Shown here: in pieces, positions 17,327 to 21,875 of the stretch
Layout of the letters: each line of letters begins with the position of its first letter
Numbering within the stretch: the first letter of the stretch is position 1
Made by a program: the position numbers and the translations under genes
NCBI GenBank assembly: GCA_025937035.1
Contig: JAICSG010000005.1
Coordinates: 1-21,875 of the forward strand
DNA from: Thermoanaerobaculia bacterium
Lineage (GTDB): Bacteria; Acidobacteriota; Thermoanaerobaculia; Multivoradales; UBA5704
Direction: 5' to 3'
DNA length: 21,875 nucleotides
The notes under the pieces: generated by a model
Seen by the model: the letters and a program-made list of their open reading frames with translations, nothing else
The model's database searches: none
Told to the model about the DNA's origin: nothing

Positions 17327-17952
17327 GGGGCTCCTTCGGGGCTCGCGCTCGCGGCGGACGCCGCCCGGGCCGGCGCCGCCGGCATCGGGGCGTCGGCGTC
17401 GTTGGCGAACAGGGTGGAGAGCGTGAGGTCGATCCGCAGCTCCTGACCCTCGGAGCTGTTGACCACCGTGGCCTCGTCGATGCTCAGGAACGAGCGCGAG
17501 GTTTCGAGCAGGGAGACGAATTTGCGCAGCTCGGCGTAGGTCCCCGCGACCGAGAAGACGAACGAGCGCTTGATCAGGTTGTACTCCTGGATCTCCTGCT
17601 CGGGATAGGTGATCGCCTTGGGCTGGAGGCCGGCCTCCCTGGCGAGCCTCTTGACCTCATCGTTGATGGTGGTCAGCCGCTGGCTGCGGGTGGACAGGCG
17701 GTCGGTGTAGAGCTGCTCGACCTGGGCCTCGTTGGTGCGCACCCGCGCGATCATCGTCGCCGCCTGATGGCTTTTGTCGGTGAGCTCCTTGTGCTGCTGC
17801 GCCAGCTCTTTCAGCCGGTCGTCCAGCGACTCGATGTTGCCGGCGAAGCCGAGCTTGTAGACAGCGAACGCCCCCGCGTTGGCGAGGAAGAAGAGCAGGG
17901 CGGGCACCCAGATCCACAGGCGCTGGCGCCAGATCTCGCCCGGCGCCCTCAT
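17323..17952 (-). CDS. pilO: PilO-like inner-membrane alignment protein
   Basis: A 209-residue bitopic protein. It has a short cytoplasmic start, a membrane segment at about 12-33, a coiled coil at about 38-85 (NIESLDDRLKELAQQHKELTDK...) and a ferredoxin-like periplasmic domain at about 90-185. That domain includes LAREAGLQPKAITYPEQEIQEYNLIKRSFVFSVAGTY and LRKFVSLLETSRSFLSID, a pattern typical of PilO/GspM-type proteins. The tail is Ala/Pro-rich. It is expected to pair with the PilN-like protein encoded just upstream and link the ATPase side to the secretin. It overlaps both neighbours by 4 bp. Confidence 0.85.
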   Translation of the reverse strand: MRAPGEIWRQRLWIWVPALLFFLANAGAFAVYKLGFAGNIESLDDRLKELAQQHKELTDKSHQAATMIARVRTNEAQVEQLYTDRLSTRSQRLTTINDEVKRLAREAGLQPKAITYPEQEIQEYNLIKRSFVFSVAGTYAELRKFVSLLETSRSFLSIDEATVVNSSEGQELRIDLTLSTLFANDADAPMPAAPARAASAASASPEGAP

Positions 17953-18983
17953 TGCCGTTCCTCCGCCGGCGGCTGGGGCCGGGCCGGTGGCCGTGGCACC
18001 ACACGCGTCACCGGGGGCCTGACCGCCGGCGGCCTGGCCGCCGTGGGCGCGCCCTGAAGGGGGGCCGTCCTCGGAGCCGGAGCCGCCGGAGCGGGCGCCA
18101 GGGGAGCGGGCGCCACGGGTGCCGGCGCCGTGCCCGGCGCGAGCGCGGGAGCCGCGGCCTTGCCCGTATCGGAGGTGGGCATCGGCAGCTCCTCGATCTT
18201 CGGCGCCGGGCCGGCTCCCGCGGCGGCGCCCGGTGCCGTGGCGGCCGGCGGGCCCGGGCGGTATTGAACGGAGATCTCGAACTTCAACGTCTTCCCGTCT
18301 TCCTCCCTCTCCTCACGGGCCAGATTGGCGTCCGTGAACGGGGGCTTGAATAAACTTTGTACGAATGAGGAGAGAGCATCGTCACTGCGCGACTCGCCGG
18401 TGATCACCAGCGGCACCAGGTCGCTCGCCCTGGTCGAGCGGCGCACGCCGGTGACGCCCTCGCGCTGGAGCTGCCGCTCGGCCTTGTCGCCGGTCAGCGG
18501 GGCGAGCCGGTTCAGCCGCACGTCGTTCGGCAGGCGCTCGGCGATGCGGTCGAGGAGCTGGCTCCAGGAGAAGGTGCGCTCGGCGATTTGCTTATTGAGG
18601 AAGTCGATCTTCTGGTTCTGCGCCTCCAGGTTGAAACCGTCGAGCGTCTTCTGGAGCTGCGCCAGGTCCGTCCGCTGGTGCTCGATCTCGGCCTCGCTGC
18701 GGGCGATCTGCTCCCGCTTGTCGGCCGAGCGCCCACGGTAGCCCAGAAACTGCCAGAGGTTCACCAGCAGGAGGGCCAGGCCCAGCAGCCAGAGCAGCAG
18801 CGCCACCCGCACCACCGGCCGGCTGTTGAGGAACGGCCGGCGGGCGAGGTTGAGCACCTCGACGCGCTCGGGAGGCGGCGGCAGGGCCACAGGCATGGCG
18901 ACCGCCGGGCGGCGGGGGGGCTCCGGGGCCTCGGCCGCGCCGACCTGCGGCTCGCGCGGATCTTGCGGCTCCAGCGGATTCAC
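17949..18983 (-). CDS. pilN: PilN-like inner-membrane alignment protein with long Pro/Ala-rich tail
   Basis: A 344-residue protein. The cytoplasmic N-terminus is Pro-rich and carries EVLNLARRPFLN (43-53), the counterpart of the short PilN motif that docks into PilM. A membrane segment follows at about 58-80, a coiled coil at about 88-130 and a PilN-type periplasmic domain at about 133-245 (SWSQLLDRIAERLPNDVRLNRLAPL...VPLVITGESRSDDALSSFVQSLF...). Residues 250-344 are almost only Pro, Ala, Gly, Val and Thr, making the protein longer than usual PilN (about 180-220 residues). Overlaps the pilM-like gene and the pilO gene by 4 bp each. Confidence 0.85.
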   Translation of the reverse strand: MNPLEPQDPREPQVGAAEAPEPPRRPAVAMPVALPPPPERVEVLNLARRPFLNSRPVVRVALLLWLLGLALLLVNLWQFLGYRGRSADKREQIARSEAEIEHQRTDLAQLQKTLDGFNLEAQNQKIDFLNKQIAERTFSWSQLLDRIAERLPNDVRLNRLAPLTGDKAERQLQREGVTGVRRSTRASDLVPLVITGESRSDDALSSFVQSLFKPPFTDANLAREEREEDGKTLKFEISVQYRPGPPAATAPGAAAGAGPAPKIEELPMPTSDTGKAAAPALAPGTAPAPVAPAPLAPAPAAPAPRTAPLQGAPTAARPPAVRPPVTRVVPRPPARPQPPAEERQ

Positions 18984-19934
18984 GCGACCTCCTGGCGGGC
19001 GGCGCCGAGCATGGGAGCGAGGCTCCGCCAGGGGGGGACTCCGCTCTCCTCGGCCCGCAGCGGCGGCAGATGGCGGCCGTCGACCGGGGCGGCGGGGCGG
19101 CCGAGCCCCTCCTCCAGCCGGTCGAGCCAGGCCGGCTCGAGCTCCGGAGGGGAGAGCAGCAGCACCGAGCCCAGGGTGGCGCCGGGGAAGTGCTCGTCGA
19201 GGAAGTTGCGGGTCAGCTTGAGGTCGCGGCCCACGAAGCCCGCCCGCGCCGCGTCCGGCAGGTTGCCGGTGAACCCCTTGTAGCGGTGGAGCACCGGCTC
19301 GCCGCCCCGCGCGAAGATCAGGGTGTACCCCTCGTCGGCCACCAGCACGAGCGCCGAGAAGGCGCCATTGGCGGCCGGCTGCACGGCGGAGAGCAGGGAG
19401 AGGCTGGCGTTCGAGATCTTGCCGATGCGCACGCCGGCGGCGGCGAAGGCCTCCTCGATCTGCGCCAGGAGCTGCTCGACGGCGAAGCCGAGCAGCAGGC
19501 GGCGCGGCTCCTCCTGATTGGGGACGGGGGTGACCTCGGCGGCGTCGACCCGCAGCTCGTCCACCCGGAAGGGGACCAGGCGCCGGAGCTTCCAGCGCAG
19601 CACCTCGTCGAGGGCCGCGGTCTCCTTCGGCAGGTCGCCGCTCTCGGTGAAGGTGACGCGCAACCAGGTGTCGGGCAGCACGAGCGAGGCCTCGCGCACG
19701 CCGCCCGGGATGGACCTCACCAGCCCCGCCACCAGCTCGCGGAAGGCGGCCGGATCGCGCAGCGGCCCGCCCAGGGGGCCGTGCTGGAACGGATCGCGCG
19801 GCAGGGCCACCTCGCGCCAGACGCGCAGGCGGAAGCCGTGGCGGTCGCGTGTGAGCTGGCCATAGCGGAGCTGCTCGCCGTCCAGCGAGAAGACGTGCGG
19901 CGGCGCCGGCACGGGGTCGAACCCGAGCAGGCGC

Positions 19935-21590
<1,656 letters not shown>

Positions 21591-21674
21591 CTCCAAAGCT
21601 CCTTGTTTCCTTCGACTTCAAAGGGGGCCCGGCGCGCCCTCCGGCGCGGACGGGAGCTCCCCACCAGCAGAGTG

Positions 21675-21875
21675 CTACAACTTCGACGAACCGAGCATCG
21701 AGTACATCGGAAGGTAGATCGAGATCAACAGGATCGCGATGATCAGGCCCATGAAGACCAGCATCATCGGCTCGACCAGCGACAGCAGCCGCTGCATCCG
21801 GGTCTCGATCTGCTCGTCCAGGAAGTCCGCGACGCTGTTCAGCATCTCGTCCAGCGATCCGGTCGCCTCGCCGAC
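21675..21875 (-). CDS. gspF: GspF/PilC-type inner-membrane platform protein, C-terminal end only
   Basis: The last 66 codons plus stop of a gene that begins beyond the window edge. The visible part reads GEATGSLDEMLNSVADFLDEQIETR, then MLVFMGLIIAILLISIYLPMYSML, the characteristic last membrane helix and ending of GspF/PilC proteins. This platform protein works with the GspE ATPase to insert pseudopilins into the fibre. It precedes gspE by 84 bp on the same strand, so it is probably the first visible gene of the same operon. Confidence 0.92.
   Translation of the reverse strand, partial: VGEATGSLDEMLNSVADFLDEQIETRMQRLLSLVEPMMLVFMGLIIAILLISIYLPMYSMLGSSKL

Noticed and set aside
21600..21672. GC-rich inverted repeat (GCGCC/GGCGC) in the gspF-gspE gap considered as a terminator
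   Set aside because: The stem is only about 5 bp with no U-tract, and such short repeats are expected by chance at this GC content.

Overview
The window is GC-rich, densely coded DNA with short intergenic gaps and no tRNA, rRNA, CRISPR array, transposase or phage gene that I can see. The gene content points to a diderm (Gram-negative-type) heterotroph. It has a secretin with a lipobox, a type IV pilus/type II secretion assembly operon, an exported glutamate-carboxypeptidase-like peptidase and a pullulanase with X25 modules. Together with a class D-like sortase in a diderm setting, this best fits Acidobacteriota (perhaps a Thermoanaerobaculia-like lineage). That assignment is an inference from gene content, not a marker-gene placement.

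Layout. (1) Positions 1-1692, minus: the N-terminal 564 codons of a secreted pullulanase-type protein with two near-identical pairs of X25 modules; the catalytic part lies beyond the window edge. (2) Positions 1693-2015: a divergent intergenic region with a possible promoter for the pullulanase gene. (3) Positions 2016-3414, plus: a two-gene sortase unit. The first gene encodes a Thr/Gly/Asn-rich exported stalk protein ending in an LPKTA sorting signal. A strong hairpin follows, then a sortase with the His/Cys/Arg triad. (4) Positions 3386-5896, minus: a large multi-membrane-span sensor histidine kinase whose 3' end overlaps the sortase gene tail-to-tail by 29 bp. (5) Positions 5993-8287, plus: an exported M28 peptidase of the glutamate carboxypeptidase II type. 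A perfect palindromic hairpin lies just after it. (6) Positions 8345-21875, minus: one long run of 14 genes on the same strand. Read in transcription order they are gspF/pilC (partial), gspE/pilB, pilM-like, pilN-like, pilO-like, a gspC/pilP-like gene, a secretin with TPR and cohesin-like domains, three pseudopilins, dut, an Lhr-type ligase-associated helicase, pdeM and a small DUF2188 protein.

How the genes work together. The minus-strand run encodes most of a hybrid machine. It has an ATPase (GspE), a platform protein (GspF), an inner-membrane alignment complex of the PilMNO type plus a GspC/PilP-like connector, an outer-membrane secretin and several pseudopilins. Many junctions from pilM to pdeM are 4-bp overlaps, so translation is probably coupled from the secretion genes straight into dUTPase and the Lhr/PdeM repair genes. 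This physically links secretion and DNA maintenance, although a functional link is not shown. The pullulanase is a plausible, unproven client of such a system because Klebsiella PulA is the classical type II secretion substrate.

Most worth a second look: the dedicated sortase-substrate pair with an intervening hairpin; the secretin fused to a C-terminal cohesin-like domain; the pseudopilin that lacks the conserved Glu at position +5; and the secretion-to-repair operon.
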